Below are positions 9,539 to 18,957 of a stretch of DNA of 64,000 nt, one piece after another. The stretch comes from Marinobacter pelagius (lineage in GTDB: Bacteria > Pseudomonadota > Gammaproteobacteria > Pseudomonadales > Oleiphilaceae): NCBI RefSeq assembly GCF_003315345.1, contig NZ_QNRO01000002.1, forward strand, positions 248,001 to 312,000, read 5' to 3'. Position 1 is the stretch's first letter. Each line of letters starts with the position of its first letter. The translations under genes and the position numbers were made by a program. The notes under the pieces are model-generated. The model saw only the letters and a list, made by a program, of their open reading frames with translations. It searched no databases and had not been told where the DNA came from.

Positions 9539-11032
9539 ATGAGTAAAGAGATCTTGCTGGTGGTCGAATCCGTCTCGAACGAGAAGGGTGTCGAGAAGGA
9601 TGTGATTTTCGAAGCGATCGAGCTTGCGCTCGCCACCGCTGCCAAAAAACGCTACGAGGATGAAGAAGCGGATATCCGGGTTGCCATTGATCGCCGCACC
9701 GGTGAATACGAGACCTTCCGCCGTTGGCTGGTGGTCGACAACGACCAGGTTCCTGCCCTGGGGACTGAGCTGACCCTTCAGGAAGCGGAGGAAATTGATC
9801 CGAACCTGAAACCCGGCGACATGTATGAGGAGAAGGTTGAGTCCGTTTCCTTCGGCCGTATCGGCGCCCAGGCCGCCAAGCAGATCATCTTCCAGAAGGT
9901 CCGCGAGGCCGAGCGCTCCAAGATCGTCGACAGCTACCGCGATCGCGTGGGTGAGCTGGTTTCCGGCACCGTAAAGAAAGTGACCCGTGACAATGTCATC
10001 GTTGATCTGGGCGGCAATGCCGAAGCGCTGTTGCCCCGGGAACACCTGATTCCTCGGGAAACCTTCCGCATGGGTGATCGCGTTCGCTCACTGTTGCTGG
10101 AAATCCGCACTGACCACCGCGGCCCGCAGCTGATCCTGAGCCGGACCGCGCCGCAGATGCTGATCGAGTTGTTCCGCATCGAAGTGCCGGAAATTGCCGA
10201 AGACCTGATCGAGATCCGCGGCGCCGCCCGTGACCCCGGTTCCCGCGCCAAGATTGCGGTCAAGACCAATGACCGTCGAATCGACCCGGTCGGTGCCTGT
10301 GTCGGTATGCGCGGTTCCCGTGTCCAGGCTGTTTCCAACGAGCTGGGCGGTGAGCGTGTGGACATCGTGCTGTGGGACGACAACCCCGCACAGCTGGTGA
10401 TCAATGCCATGGCGCCGGCCGAAGTGGCCTCCATCGTCATCGACGAGGACCGGCACACCATGGATGTGGCGGTAGCCGAGGACAACCTGGCCCAGGCCAT
10501 CGGCCGTAACGGCCAGAACGTGCGTCTGGCGACGGAGCTGACCGGCTGGACCCTCAACGTGATGACCGAGGAAGAAGCCGGTGAGCGCCAGGAGCAGGAA
10601 TACAACCGCCTGGTGGATCATTTCACCGCCAACCTGGATGTTGATGAAGAATTCGCCAGCGTGCTGATCGAGGAAGGCTTCACTTCCCTGGAAGAAGTTG
10701 CCTATGTCCCGATGGAGGAAATGCTGTCGATCGAAGGTTTTGATGAAGAAACGGTGACCGAGCTGCGCCGCCGCGCCAAGGACGTTCTGCTGAACCAGGC
10801 GCTGGCAAGTGAAGAGGCGCTCGAGGGTGCCGAGCCGGCTGAAGATCTGCTGAATATGGAAGGCATGGATCGGGCGCTGGCATTCAAACTGGCCGGAATG
10901 GGTGTTCGCACCATGGAAGATCTGGCCGAGCAGTCAGTAGATGATCTGCTCGATATTGAAGGTATGGATGAAGAGCGTGCCGGTCAGTTGATTATGACGG
11001 CGCGTGCCCCCTGGTTTGAAGACCAGGCTTAA
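9539..11032 (+). CDS. nusA: Transcription termination/antitermination factor NusA
   Basis: This 497-residue protein (495 in E. coli) binds RNA polymerase and controls pausing, termination and antitermination. In order: N-terminal polymerase-binding domain (1-125), S1 domain (about 135-200), KH1 and KH2 (about 230-345, with [19 protein letters not shown] and [12 protein letters not shown]). Two acidic repeats follow, each ending in an E-G-[FM]-D-E-E motif (about 365-425 and 440-495); the repeats are typical of enteric and Pseudomonas-type NusA. The 54-base gap after rimP has no terminator. Confidence 0.97.
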   Translation: MSKEILLVVESVSNEKGVEKDVIFEAIELALATAAKKRYEDEEADIRVAIDRRTGEYETFRRWLVVDNDQVPALGTELTLQEAEEIDPNLKPGDMYEEKVESVSFGRIGAQAAKQIIFQKVREAERSKIVDSYRDRVGELVSGTVKKVTRDNVIVDLGGNAEALLPREHLIPRETFRMGDRVRSLLLEIRTDHRGPQLILSRTAPQMLIELFRIEVPEIAEDLIEIRGAARDPGSRAKIAVKTNDRRIDPVGACVGMRGSRVQAVSNELGGERVDIVLWDDNPAQLVINAMAPAEVASIVIDEDRHTMDVAVAEDNLAQAIGRNGQNVRLATELTGWTLNVMTEEEAGERQEQEYNRLVDHFTANLDVDEEFASVLIEEGFTSLEEVAYVPMEEMLSIEGFDEETVTELRRRAKDVLLNQALASEEALEGAEPAEDLLNMEGMDRALAFKLAGMGVRTMEDLAEQSVDDLLDIEGMDEERAGQLIMTARAPWFEDQA

Positions 11033-11050
11033 TTCGGGAGGAGGACCAGT

Positions 11051-13642
11051 ATGGCTGAAGTAACGGTAAAACAACTGGCCGCAGATGTAGGCGCTCCCGT
11101 GGATCGTTTGCTGAAGCAGATTGTCGAGGCAGGCCTTGATGCCCGTTCCGAGAACGACGCTGTAACCAGCGATGAGAAGCAGCAGTTGCTGGCCTATCTG
11201 AGAAAGACGCACGGTGAGGCGGAGGCAGAGCCCCGCAAGATCACCCTGAAGCGCAAGACCACAACGACCCTGAAGGCGGGCAAGGCCAAGACAGTGAATG
11301 TCGAGGTTCGCAAGCGTCGCACGTACATCAAGCGCGCAGAATTGCAGCCTGAAGCGGAAGCGCCCAAGCCGGAAGAGAAACTCGAGGAGCAGAAGCCGGA
11401 AGAGAAACTCGAGGAGCAGAAGCCGGTAGAGGCCGCTGCGCCTGCGGAAGAAGCACCAAAGGTGGCTGCCGAAGCCGAAGCACCGAAGCCGGAGGCCGAA
11501 AAGCCGGCAGAGGCCGAGGTTGCCGCGAAGGAAGAAGCTCCGAAGGCCGAAGAGCCGGTGGAAGCGGCAGAGCCTGCCGTTGAGCCCGAGCTGCAGCCGG
11601 AAGAAGTGCCGATCCCGCCGCCGGAGAAAGAGGGCAAGGATCGCAAGCCCAAGAAGAAGAAAGAGAAGGGCCGTGAACGCGGTGAAGAACTCGAGGAAGG
11701 CAAGCCGAAGAAGAAGCAGGCTGGTCACCGCGGTCCTCGCAGTCGTCCGGTGGAAGAGCCGGTTGTTCTGTCCGAGGACGAGGAAGAGTCTGCGCCGCGC
11801 AAGTCGCTGCGTATGAAAAAGAAACCCAAAGAGAAGCGTCACGGCTTCGAGAGGCCGACCAAACCAATGGTCAGAGAAGTAGAGATACCTGAAACGATTA
11901 CAGTTGGTGACCTTGCCCAGCGCATGGCCGTCAAGGCCGCAGACGTTATCAAGACCCTGATGGGTATGGGCGTCATGGCCACCATCAACCAGGCCCTGGA
12001 CCAGGAGACTGCCATCCTGGTAACCGAGGAGCTGGGTCACAAGGCCAAGGCGGTCAGTGAAGATGCCTTCGAAGAGGAGGTTCTGAGCGAGATCACCGAA
12101 ACCGCCGAGGGCAAAGAGAAGATCAAGCGGGCGCCGGTCATCAGCGTGATGGGTCACGTTGACCACGGCAAGACCTCGCTGCTGGACTACATCCGTCGCA
12201 CCAAGGTGGCGGCCGGCGAATCCGGTGGTATTACCCAGCACATCGGTGCCTACCACGTGGAAACCGACCACGGCATGGTGTCCTTCCTGGATACCCCGGG
12301 CCACGCAGCGTTTACCGCCATGCGGGCGCGCGGTGCCCAGTGTACCGATATCGTTATCCTGGTCGTGGCGGCCGATGACGGCGTGATGCCGCAGACCAAG
12401 GAAGCGGTGGATCACGCCCGCGCCGCCGGCGTCCCCATCGTGGTTGCCATCAACAAGATGGACAAGGAAGAGGCCGATCCGGACCGTATCAAGAACGAGC
12501 TGGCGGGTATGGACGTTATCCCGGAAGACTGGGGTGGTGACACCCAGTTCGTACCGGTATCCGCGCACACCGGCCAGGGCATCGACGACCTGCTCGAGGC
12601 GGTTCTGCTGCAGTCAGAAATGCTGGAGCTGGAAGCCTCTCCGGACGCACCAGCCAAGGGTGTCGTGGTCGAATCCAGCCTGGAGCGTGGCCGTGGTTCG
12701 GTGGCGACCGTTCTGGTTCAGAACGGTACCCTGCGCCAGGGTGACATGGTTGTCGCCGGTTCCTTCTTCGGTAAGGTTCGCGCCATGACCGACGAAGCCG
12801 GCAAGCAGGTCAAGGAAGCCGGCCCGTCCATTCCGGTCGAGATTCTCGGCCTGAACGGCACACCGGATGCCGGTGACGAGTTCTTTGCCGTGGCCGACGA
12901 GAAGAAGGCCAAAGAGCTGGCCGAGTTCCGTCAGACCCGTGAGCGTGAGCAGCGTCTGCAGCGCCAGCAGGCGGCCAAGCTGGAAAACATGTTCGAGAAC
13001 ATGGGCAAGGACGAGGTCAAGACCCTGAACGTGATCCTGAAGACCGACGTTCGCGGTTCCCTGGAAGCGATTACCAAGGCCCTGCTGGATCTTGGCAACG
13101 ACGAAGTCCAGGTCAAGATCGTCTCCTCCGGTGTCGGTGGTATCGCCGAGACGGATGTCAGCCTGGCAGCCGCTACCAACGCGGTTATCTTCGGCTTCAA
13201 CGTCCGTGCTGACTCCGCTGCCAAGCGTCTGGTGGAGCAGGAAGGTCTGGATCTGCGCTACTACAGCATCATCTACAACCTGATCGATGACGTGAAGGCG
13301 GCCCTGACCGGCATGCTGGCACCGGAATTCCGGGAAGACATCGTCGGTATCGCCGAGGTGCGGGACACCTTCCGCTCACCGAAGTTTGGCCAGGTGGCCG
13401 GCTGTATGGTGGTTGAAGGCACCGTTTACCGGAACAAGCCGATCCGGGTACTGCGTGACAACGTGGTGATCTTTGAGGGCGAGCTGGAATCCCTGCGTCG
13501 CTTCAAGGACGACGTACCGGAAGTCCGTAACGGCATGGAATGCGGTATCGGCGTCAAGGGCTATGACGTGAAGGTCGGTGACCAGATCGAGGTGTTCGAT
13601 CGCGTCAGGGTCGAGCGTAAGCTCGAATCTACGGGGGCCTGA
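11051..13642 (+). CDS. infB: Translation initiation factor IF-2
   Basis: This 863-residue GTPase delivers initiator tRNA to the 30S subunit. An IF2_N domain (residues 1-52) is followed by a long charged Glu/Lys/Ala/Pro linker, a second IF2_N domain near 275-330, and the GTPase domain with [12 protein letters not shown] at about 368, DTPGHAAF and NKMD. Domains II-IV follow with the C-terminal [26 protein letters not shown] precedes the ATG. The linker carries a recent in-frame 27-base tandem duplication (11366-11419). The stop overlaps rbfA by one base. Confidence 0.97.
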   Translation: MAEVTVKQLAADVGAPVDRLLKQIVEAGLDARSENDAVTSDEKQQLLAYLRKTHGEAEAEPRKITLKRKTTTTLKAGKAKTVNVEVRKRRTYIKRAELQPEAEAPKPEEKLEEQKPEEKLEEQKPVEAAAPAEEAPKVAAEAEAPKPEAEKPAEAEVAAKEEAPKAEEPVEAAEPAVEPELQPEEVPIPPPEKEGKDRKPKKKKEKGRERGEELEEGKPKKKQAGHRGPRSRPVEEPVVLSEDEEESAPRKSLRMKKKPKEKRHGFERPTKPMVREVEIPETITVGDLAQRMAVKAADVIKTLMGMGVMATINQALDQETAILVTEELGHKAKAVSEDAFEEEVLSEITETAEGKEKIKRAPVISVMGHVDHGKTSLLDYIRRTKVAAGESGGITQHIGAYHVETDHGMVSFLDTPGHAAFTAMRARGAQCTDIVILVVAADDGVMPQTKEAVDHARAAGVPIVVAINKMDKEEADPDRIKNELAGMDVIPEDWGGDTQFVPVSAHTGQGIDDLLEAVLLQSEMLELEASPDAPAKGVVVESSLERGRGSVATVLVQNGTLRQGDMVVAGSFFGKVRAMTDEAGKQVKEAGPSIPVEILGLNGTPDAGDEFFAVADEKKAKELAEFRQTREREQRLQRQQAAKLENMFENMGKDEVKTLNVILKTDVRGSLEAITKALLDLGNDEVQVKIVSSGVGGIAETDVSLAAATNAVIFGFNVRADSAAKRLVEQEGLDLRYYSIIYNLIDDVKAALTGMLAPEFREDIVGIAEVRDTFRSPKFGQVAGCMVVEGTVYRNKPIRVLRDNVVIFEGELESLRRFKDDVPEVRNGMECGIGVKGYDVKVGDQIEVFDRVRVERKLESTGA
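11366..11419 (+). repeat. 27-base tandem duplication inside infB
   Basis: Two identical adjacent 27-base units (11366-11392 and 11393-11419) encode KPEEKLEEQ twice in the disordered IF-2 linker. Identity at the DNA level points to recent slippage or duplication; the frame is kept. Confidence 0.9.
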
Positions 13643-14073
13643 TGGCACGCGAGTTCAGCCGACTGGATCGCATTGGCGATCAGATGCAACGGGAGCTGGC
13701 CCAGCTTATCCAGCGGGAAATCAAGGACCCGCGGGTAGGCATGGTCACGGTCAATGACGTAAAGGTCAGCCGTGACCTGGGCTATGCCGACATCTATGTT
13801 TCACTGCTCTCCACCGAGGAACTCACCGAAGAGTCTCCGGAGGTCAAGGAGTCCCTGGCCGTCCTGAACAAGGCGGCCGGTTTCCTGCGTGGTCAGGTGG
13901 GGCGTGCGATGAAGTTGCGGGTGGTTCCCCACCTGCGCTTCCACTTCGACACCCTGCTCGGTCACAGCCGGAAAATGGACAAGCTCATCCGTGAAGCGGT
14001 TGGCGACAAGCCGGCCGTACCCCGGGATGACAATGACGATCCGGTCTCGGACAATCCGGAGCGAGACGCTTGA
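13642..14073 (+). CDS. rbfA: 30S ribosome-binding factor RbfA
   Basis: This 143-residue KH-type protein is required for 16S rRNA 5'-end maturation and cold adaptation. Family motifs include [35 protein letters not shown] (split here by reading), [19 protein letters not shown] and [10 protein letters not shown]. The ATG overlaps the infB stop (TGATG) and its own stop overlaps the truB start, so the whole block is translationally coupled. The acidic C-terminal tail after about residue 125 is poorly conserved in the family. Confidence 0.95.
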   Translation: MAREFSRLDRIGDQMQRELAQLIQREIKDPRVGMVTVNDVKVSRDLGYADIYVSLLSTEELTEESPEVKESLAVLNKAAGFLRGQVGRAMKLRVVPHLRFHFDTLLGHSRKMDKLIREAVGDKPAVPRDDNDDPVSDNPERDA

Positions 14074-14996
14074 GCCGAAGACGCAAAGGCCGTGATGTAA
14101 ACGGCATTCTGGTAATCGACAAGCCCCAGGGCGTCACCTCCAACGGTATCCTCCAGCAAGTAAAGCGACTGTATGGCGCGGCCAAGGCCGGCCATACCGG
14201 CGCCCTTGATCCGCTGGCCACGGGCGTCCTGCCCCTGTGTTTCGGGGAAGCCACCAAGTTCTCCCAGATGATGCTCGACAGCGACAAGGCCTACATCACC
14301 ACGGCCCGGCTCGGTGTTCGCACCGAAACCGGTGACAGTGAGGGCGAGGTTGTCGAGGAGAAACCGGTGCCGCCTCTCGATGCGGACCAGGTGGAAGCCG
14401 TTCTCGAACGATTCCGGGGTGCCATCGAGCAGGTTCCTTCCATGTATTCCGCCCTCAAGCACAAGGGCCGCCCCCTGTACGAGTATGCCCGGGAAGGCAT
14501 CGAGGTGGAGCGACCGGCGCGTCCGGTGACCATCTACGAGCTGACCCTGCTGGAGCTGCGGGATAATGAGATGGATCTGGCGGTCAGCTGCACCAAGGGT
14601 ACGTACATTCGCTCACTGGTGGAGGACATTGGTGAGGCGCTGGGCTGCGGGGCCCACGTGAATGCCCTGCGCCGGACCATGGCGTCCGGGTTTACCCTGG
14701 CAAACGCCCATGACGTCAGTGAGTTGGAAGCCATGCGTGAGCGTGGCGAGAGCCTTGATGGCCTGCTCCAGGCTCCTGACAGCGCGCTGTCCATGTTCCC
14801 GGAGGTGCGTCTGGAGGGAAGTGCGGCGGTATCGATCTTGAACGGGCAACAGGTTAGAATAAGCAATCAACCTCTTGAAGGCTATGTGCGCCTCTACGGC
14901 GAGCAGGGCTTCATCGGGTTGGCAGAAGCTTTCCCGGAAGGCGAGAGGGTCCTGTTGGTCCCCCGTCGGCTGGTGAAAGGCAGCGCCGGGCGTTAG
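14070..14996 (+). CDS. truB: tRNA pseudouridine(55) synthase TruB
   Basis: This 308-residue enzyme makes pseudouridine 55 in the T-loop of tRNAs. The catalytic aspartate is Asp47 in [12 protein letters not shown]. Other TruB motifs are [31 protein letters not shown] and [14 protein letters not shown] [12 protein letters not shown]-terminal PUA-like domain ends at RRLVKG. The TTG at 14070 overlaps the rbfA stop by four bases and gives [14 protein letters not shown], matching the E. coli N-terminus. Confidence 0.96.
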   Translation: MSRRRKGRDVNGILVIDKPQGVTSNGILQQVKRLYGAAKAGHTGALDPLATGVLPLCFGEATKFSQMMLDSDKAYITTARLGVRTETGDSEGEVVEEKPVPPLDADQVEAVLERFRGAIEQVPSMYSALKHKGRPLYEYAREGIEVERPARPVTIYELTLLELRDNEMDLAVSCTKGTYIRSLVEDIGEALGCGAHVNALRRTMASGFTLANAHDVSELEAMRERGESLDGLLQAPDSALSMFPEVRLEGSAAVSILNGQQVRISNQPLEGYVRLYGEQGFIGLAEAFPEGERVLLVPRRLVKGSAGR

Positions 14997-15074
14997 TCGA
15001 GGCGCTGCATAGCCGGGCTGTAGAGATGCGCGGTTCGGCCGGATTTATCAGCATCGCAACCAATGAGGTGAAAT

Positions 15075-15344
15075 ATGGCACTTTCTGCCAATGAGAAAGC
15101 ACAGATCGTCAAGGATTTTCAGCAAGGTGAAGGCGATACCGGTTCCCCTGAAGTTCAGGTGGCACTGCTGAGCGCCAACATCAACAAGCTGCAGGATCAC
15201 TTCAAGGCCAACAAGCAGGATCACCATTCCCGCCGCGGCCTGATCCGGATGGTAAACCAGCGTCGTAAGCTGCTGGACTACCTGAAGCGCAAGAACGCTG
15301 ACCGTTACCTGGACCTGATCCAGCGTCTGGGTCTGCGTCGCTAA
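15075..15344 (+). CDS. rpsO: 30S ribosomal protein S15
   Basis: This 89-residue protein has the full S15 pattern: [22 protein letters not shown], the rRNA-contacting [10 protein letters not shown] and the end RLGLRR. S15 is a primary 16S rRNA binder. The rpsO-pnp order is conserved. The 78-base leader (14997-15074) could hold the autoregulatory fold known in E. coli; a specific fold was not proven here. GAGGTGAA precedes the ATG. Confidence 0.97.
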   Translation: MALSANEKAQIVKDFQQGEGDTGSPEVQVALLSANINKLQDHFKANKQDHHSRRGLIRMVNQRRKLLDYLKRKNADRYLDLIQRLGLRR

Positions 15345-15390
15345 TCCGGGTTTTCGACCTGGGGCCTGATCCCCGTGCTGGAACAGGCCG

Positions 15391-15428
15391 TCAACCGGTG
15401 GGCCTTCGGGCCCCCGGTTGAGCTTTTC
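15391..15428 (+). terminator. Rho-independent terminator after rpsO
   Basis: TCAACCGG-T-GGGCC, loop TTCG and GGCCCCCGGTTGA form a 13-bp stem with one bulge, followed by AGCTTTTCT. It lies 46 bases after the rpsO stop. Confidence 0.85.
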
Positions 15429-15640
15429 TCAAGCGCAAAAAGCTGCAGTTGATTTGTCAGTGATACCGAAGGATTCCCTGTCGTAACCGAAAGCCGAAAT
15501 TGATAGCAGGTTGTTGAAAAGCCCGGGCCGGATGGCATCGATGAGCCCTCCTCTTGACCGGGGTTTTGCAACAGCCTGTTAGCTTTCAGACGGGTTGTCC
15601 CTTCCGAGTATCACGCAAGCACCTGCAGTCAGATAAAAAA

Positions 15641-15788
15641 GGGGTCAGATCAGCTGATCTGGCCCCGGGTTCCATACTCTGGAGCTGACTTGAAAACGGG
15701 GTCAGATGAAAGCCTTCATCTGACCCCAGGTTCAACACTCCGGGTTCGGCCTGAAAACGGGGGCAGATGAAAACTTTCATCTGCCCCC
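15641..15788. repeat. Three family-1 palindromes between rpsO and pnp
   Basis: Copy 15641-15666 is a shortened form (GGGGTCAGATCAG / CTGATCTGGCCCC). Copy 15698-15727 is a perfect standard copy. Copy 15759-15788 has GGGGGCAGATGAA and TTCATCTGCCCCC, in which a T-A pair has become G-C on both arms, a compensatory change. The spacers share CTGACTTGAAAAC / GGCCTGAAAAC, so the units are tandem with a period near 60 bases. The remainder of the 15345-15838 gap shows no gene. Confidence 0.9.
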
Positions 15789-15838
15789 CACCTTCACGGC
15801 AAACCCCGGATTCATGACTGAAAAAGCAGGAGTTTGTT

Positions 15839-17959
15839 GTGCATTTGCAACCAACCAAGAAAACATTCGAAATGGGTGGGGAAACCTTCACCCTGGAAAC
15901 CGGCCGTATTGCCCGTCAGGCTACCGGTTCTGTATTGGTTTCTACCGGTGACACAGCTGTTCTGGGTACCGTTGTCGGTGCCAAGGAAGCGAAGCCGGGT
16001 CAGCCGTTTTTCCCGCTGACCGTAAACTACCAGGAGAAGACCTACGCTGCCGGTAAGATCCCGGGTGGCTTCTTCAAGCGTGAAGGTCGTCCTTCCGAAA
16101 AGGAAACCCTGACCTCCCGTCTGATCGACCGTCCGATCCGCCCGCTGTTCCCGAATGGTTACATGAACGAAGTACAGGTGATCTGTACCGTCATGTCTGC
16201 CAGCAAGGAACACGATCCGGACATTGCCGCGATGCTGGCCGCCTCTGCGGCACTGGCCGTTTCCGGTATTCCGTTTGACGGTCCGATCGGTGCCGCCCGT
16301 GTCGGCTTTACCGACGACAACGGTTACTTCCTGAACCCGTCCTTCGAACAGCTGGAAAGCTCCATGCTGAACATGGTCGTCGCGGGTACCGAAGACGCCG
16401 TGCTGATGGTTGAATCCGAAGCCGATGGCCTCAGCGAAGACCAGATGCTTGGTGGCGTTCTGTTCGCACACCAGCAGATGCAGAGTGCTATTTCCGCTAT
16501 CAAGGAATTTGCCGCAGAAGTTGGCAAGCCGCGCTGGGAGTGGAAGCCGGAGCCTGAGAACACTGAGCTGCTCGAAGCCATCAAGGGCGAATTCAGCGGT
16601 GCTATCGAAGAAGCGTACGGTATTCGCGACAAGATGGCCCGCTACGAGCGTCTGGGCGAGATCAAATCCGCCGCGGTAGAGAAGTTTGCCGGCGAAGAGG
16701 AAGGTCAGCCGTCCGAGGAAGAGGTCAAGAAGTACTTCGGCAAGATCGAGAAGACCGTGGTTCGCCAGCAGGTTATCGATGGCAAGCCGCGGATCGACGG
16801 CCGTGACAACAAGACCGTTCGTCCGATCGAAATCGAAGTGGGCGTCCTGCCCAGCGTTCACGGTTCTGCCCTGTTTACCCGTGGCGAGACCCAGGCCATC
16901 GTGACTGCCACCCTCGGTACTTCCCGGGACGTGCAGATCATTGACGCCCTGGAAGGCGAGCGCAAGGATCCGTTCCTGTTCCACTACAACTTCCCTCCGT
17001 ACTCCGTAGGCGAAGCTGGTCGTGTCGGCTCTCCTGGCCGCCGCGAAGTCGGTCATGGTCGCCTGGCCAAGCGTGGTGTTCTGGCGGTTATGCCGACCCT
17101 GGAAGAATTCCCGTACGCGATCCGTGCGGTTTCCGAGATCACCGAATCCAACGGTTCCAGCTCCATGGCCTCTGTCTGTGGTTCCAGCCTGGCGCTGATG
17201 GATGCCGGTGTACCGATCAAGGCGGCAGTAGCCGGTATCGCCATGGGCCTGGTCAAGGAAGGCGACAAGTTCGCGGTTCTGACCGATATCCTGGGTGACG
17301 AGGATCACCTCGGTGACATGGACTTCAAGGTTGCCGGTACCAAAGACGGTGTTACTGCCCTGCAGATGGACATCAAGATCAACGGTATCACCGACGAGAT
17401 CATGGAAATCGCCCTGGAGCAGGCTCACGAAGCGCGTCTGCACATCCTGGGCGAGATGAACAAGGTCATCGCCGAGCCGCGTTCCGAGCTGTCCGATCGC
17501 GCACCGAGCATCACCACCATCAAGATTCATCCGGACAAGATCCGTGACGTGATCGGCAAGGGTGGCTCCGTAATCCGTGGTATCTGTGACGAGACCGGCG
17601 CCTCCATCGATCTGGACGACGACGGCAACGTGAAAATCTACGCTGACAACCAGGCGGCCGCCCAGGCTGCGGTTAACCGCGTCAAGGAAATCACCGCCGA
17701 GATCGAAGTCGGTGCCATCTACAAGGGCCGCGTTGAGCGCATTGTGGACTTCGGTGCCTTCGTCAACATCCTGCCCGGCAAGGATGGTCTGGTACACATC
17801 TCCCAGATCTCCGACCGCCGCATCGAGAACGTCACCGACGAACTCAGCGAAGGTCAGGAAGTCCTGGTCAAGGTACTGGACGTGGACAACCGCGGCCGCG
17901 TGAAGCTGTCCATGAAGGAAGTGAAGGAAGGCGAGCAGCCGACCGACTTCACTGACTGA
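15839..17959 (+). CDS. pnp: Polyribonucleotide nucleotidyltransferase (PNPase)
   Basis: This 706-residue phosphorolytic 3'-5' exoribonuclease belongs to the RNA degradosome. It has two RNase PH domains (about 10-140 and 305-510; [30 protein letters not shown]), a KH domain near 555-610 ([18 protein letters not shown]) and an S1 domain near 622-690. The GTG at 15839 is chosen because AGGAG at 15828-15832 lies six bases upstream and the start aligns with the family. No in-frame ATG is nearby. Confidence 0.97.
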   Translation: MHLQPTKKTFEMGGETFTLETGRIARQATGSVLVSTGDTAVLGTVVGAKEAKPGQPFFPLTVNYQEKTYAAGKIPGGFFKREGRPSEKETLTSRLIDRPIRPLFPNGYMNEVQVICTVMSASKEHDPDIAAMLAASAALAVSGIPFDGPIGAARVGFTDDNGYFLNPSFEQLESSMLNMVVAGTEDAVLMVESEADGLSEDQMLGGVLFAHQQMQSAISAIKEFAAEVGKPRWEWKPEPENTELLEAIKGEFSGAIEEAYGIRDKMARYERLGEIKSAAVEKFAGEEEGQPSEEEVKKYFGKIEKTVVRQQVIDGKPRIDGRDNKTVRPIEIEVGVLPSVHGSALFTRGETQAIVTATLGTSRDVQIIDALEGERKDPFLFHYNFPPYSVGEAGRVGSPGRREVGHGRLAKRGVLAVMPTLEEFPYAIRAVSEITESNGSSSMASVCGSSLALMDAGVPIKAAVAGIAMGLVKEGDKFAVLTDILGDEDHLGDMDFKVAGTKDGVTALQMDIKINGITDEIMEIALEQAHEARLHILGEMNKVIAEPRSELSDRAPSITTIKIHPDKIRDVIGKGGSVIRGICDETGASIDLDDDGNVKIYADNQAAAQAAVNRVKEITAEIEVGAIYKGRVERIVDFGAFVNILPGKDGLVHISQISDRRIENVTDELSEGQEVLVKVLDVDNRGRVKLSMKEVKEGEQPTDFTD

Positions 17960-17976
17960 TAGCCAGCGGTAAAGAC

Positions 17977-18075
17977 GGGGTCAGAAGAAAGCTTTCTTCT
18001 GACCCCTTTTTTGTGCCCAAAACTCCGGAGCCGGGCCTCCAAGTCGGGGTCAGATGAAGGCTTTCATCTGACCCC
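17977..18075. repeat. Two family-1 palindromes after pnp; the first doubles as a terminator
   Basis: Copy 17977-18006 (GAAGAA/TTCTTC variant) is perfectly paired and directly followed by TTTTTTG, so it can act as the pnp terminator. Copy 18046-18075 overlaps the 3' end of the leftward hydrolase gene, whose final codons and TGA stop lie in the repeat. Confidence 0.9.
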
Positions 18076-18957
18076 ATTTTCACCTTCACCCAAAAACTCC
18101 AAAACCGCCTCCCGATAAGCCGGAATCACAAACGTCCCCCCGTGCCCGGTATCGGTCTGCAAAAACCGCTTCGGTTCCCCGGCCGCCTCATACAGCGCCG
18201 CCCCATGGTGAAACGGAATGATCCCGTCCCTAACGCTGTGAATCAGCATCACCGGCACCGGTGCAATGTCGTCGATCCTTTCCACACCCTCATATTCCGA
18301 GGGGATGGTCCAACTCAACGGCACCTGGAACGGCCAGGTCAGCCAGAAGGCATCCAGCTTCTCCCGGGCAATGCGCCGGAAGCCGGAAAAGGTGCCGTCG
18401 AGGATGATGCCGTCCAATGCCGGGCGTTCCTCCCGCTGCACCCATTCGCTGGCCAGGGCAATACCCAGGGCGCCGCCAAGGCTCTGGCCGAGGATGTGGA
18501 TGGGCCGCCCGCCGACGTCATCCCGGTTGACCAGCCAGCGAAACCCGGTCTCCACGTCATGCAGGGCGCCTTCGATGTCCGCCTCTCCGGTGGAGCGGCC
18601 GAAGCCCCGGTAGTCGATGGTAAACACGTTGTAGCCCTGCTCAGGCAGCCAGGCGACATTCAGGATGTGGCTGCTGATGTTCTGGGCATTGCCGTGGAGG
18701 AAATACACCGTACCCCGGGGCTCATCCCCGTCCGTCTGGGCCGGCAGCCACCAGCCGTGAAGCCTCTCGCCGTCCGCGGTATCCAGATAGACGTTTTCGT
18801 AATCAAGGTTGAGCCGGTCCGGGGTGACATAGGTGATGTCATCGGGGTAGAAGAAAACGCTGCTGCAGCCGCCCTGAACAACCGCCAAAGCGGCAATCAG
18901 GGCGGTGAACAGCGTCTTCCTGAAACTCAGAAGTAGGCGTGTAGTCCGGCGTGCCAT
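18064..18957 (-). CDS. Alpha/beta hydrolase, probable membrane-anchored lipoprotein (BEM46/YfhR-like)
   Basis: This 297-residue protein begins with a basic segment and a hydrophobic stretch ending VVQGGCSS, a possible but non-canonical lipobox (Cys31). The hydrolase core shows HGNAQNISSH (oxyanion region), nucleophile elbow GQSLGG, the Asp region HSVRDGIIPF and the catalytic His in DTGHGG. The substrate is unknown. Its start overlaps the end of the DUF4105 gene by 31 bases, so it is the last gene of that leftward unit. The final residues NGVR and the stop are encoded by a family-1 repeat. Confidence 0.8.
   Translation of the reverse strand: MARRTTRLLLSFRKTLFTALIAALAVVQGGCSSVFFYPDDITYVTPDRLNLDYENVYLDTADGERLHGWWLPAQTDGDEPRGTVYFLHGNAQNISSHILNVAWLPEQGYNVFTIDYRGFGRSTGEADIEGALHDVETGFRWLVNRDDVGGRPIHILGQSLGGALGIALASEWVQREERPALDGIILDGTFSGFRRIAREKLDAFWLTWPFQVPLSWTIPSEYEGVERIDDIAPVPVMLIHSVRDGIIPFHHGAALYEAAGEPKRFLQTDTGHGGTFVIPAYREAVLEFLGEGENGVR

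Noticed and set aside
15812..17797. A 661-codon open frame antisense to pnp
   Set aside because: Shadow of pnp; the sense protein is complete with all PNPase domains.
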